A stretch of DNA of 17,741 bases. Origin: Pseudomonadota bacterium (GTDB taxonomy: Bacteria > Pseudomonadota > Gammaproteobacteria > Burkholderiales > Burkholderiaceae_E). The first letter of the stretch is position 1. Each line of letters opens with the position of its first letter. Made by a program: the position numbers and the translations under genes. The notes beneath the pieces were generated by a model that saw only the letters and a program-made list of their open reading frames with translations, was not told the origin of the DNA and did no database searches. Of the stretch, positions 17,734 through 17,741 are shown piece by piece. The stretch lies in NCBI GenBank assembly GCA_023388075.1, contig JAEWGX010000017.1, positions 1 through 17,741 on the forward strand. The letters run 5' to 3'.

Positions 17734-17741
17734 TGGCAGGC

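Overview
The window is about 17.7 kb of high-GC chromosomal DNA, densely packed and almost entirely on the minus strand. It looks like a betaproteobacterium, most likely Burkholderiales. The bS21 protein (rpsU) has the sequence typical of that order, the core is the macromolecular-synthesis operon rpsU-yqeY-dnaG-rpoD, and the GltI/GltJ-type transporter is close to its proteobacterial relatives. No rRNA, tRNA, CRISPR array, phage gene or insertion sequence was seen.

Layout from left to right. (1) 1-2837, minus: an amino-acid uptake and catabolism unit read as D-cysteine desulfhydrase-like enzyme, then GltI-type binding protein, then GltJ-type permease; the permease runs off the left edge. (2) 2925-3202: a decayed, frameshifted C-terminal fragment of a glutathione S-transferase, abutting the intrinsic terminator of rpoD. 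(3) 3268-9062, minus: the macromolecular-synthesis operon. Its promoter has a dyad over the -10 box, a terminator-like hairpin follows rpsU, and yqeY, dnaG and rpoD follow. RpoD is unusual: 972 residues, with about 300 residues of Lys/Ala/Pro-rich, histone-H1-like sequence ahead of region 1.1. (4) 9141-14724, minus: a tightly spaced four-gene unit of a BaiN/HI0933-type flavoprotein, a monoacylglycerol-lipase-like hydrolase, a ligase-associated Lhr-type helicase and the phosphoesterase PdeM; the last three are joined by 4-nt stop/start overlaps. (5) 14801-15958, plus: tsaD, the only plus-strand gene, whose only plausible start adds an N-terminal extension that crosses a REP-like GC-rich palindrome. 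(6) 16001-17733, minus: a class II aldolase/adducin-family protein followed by a BASS/SBF-like membrane transporter.

The genes form three working groups. Group one is central information processing: bS21, primase, the principal sigma factor, and TsaD for tRNA t6A. Group two is DNA repair (Lhr-type helicase plus PdeM), without the ATP-dependent ligase and exonuclease that usually accompany them. Group three is small-molecule transport paired with catabolic enzymes at both ends of the window. The tsaD gene, often found divergent from and next to rpsU in proteobacteria, is here separated from it by the four-gene repair/hydrolase block. No clearly new multi-gene system is evident; the strongest oddities are the RpoD tail, the tsaD 5' end, the reduced helicase/PdeM unit and the gst remnant.
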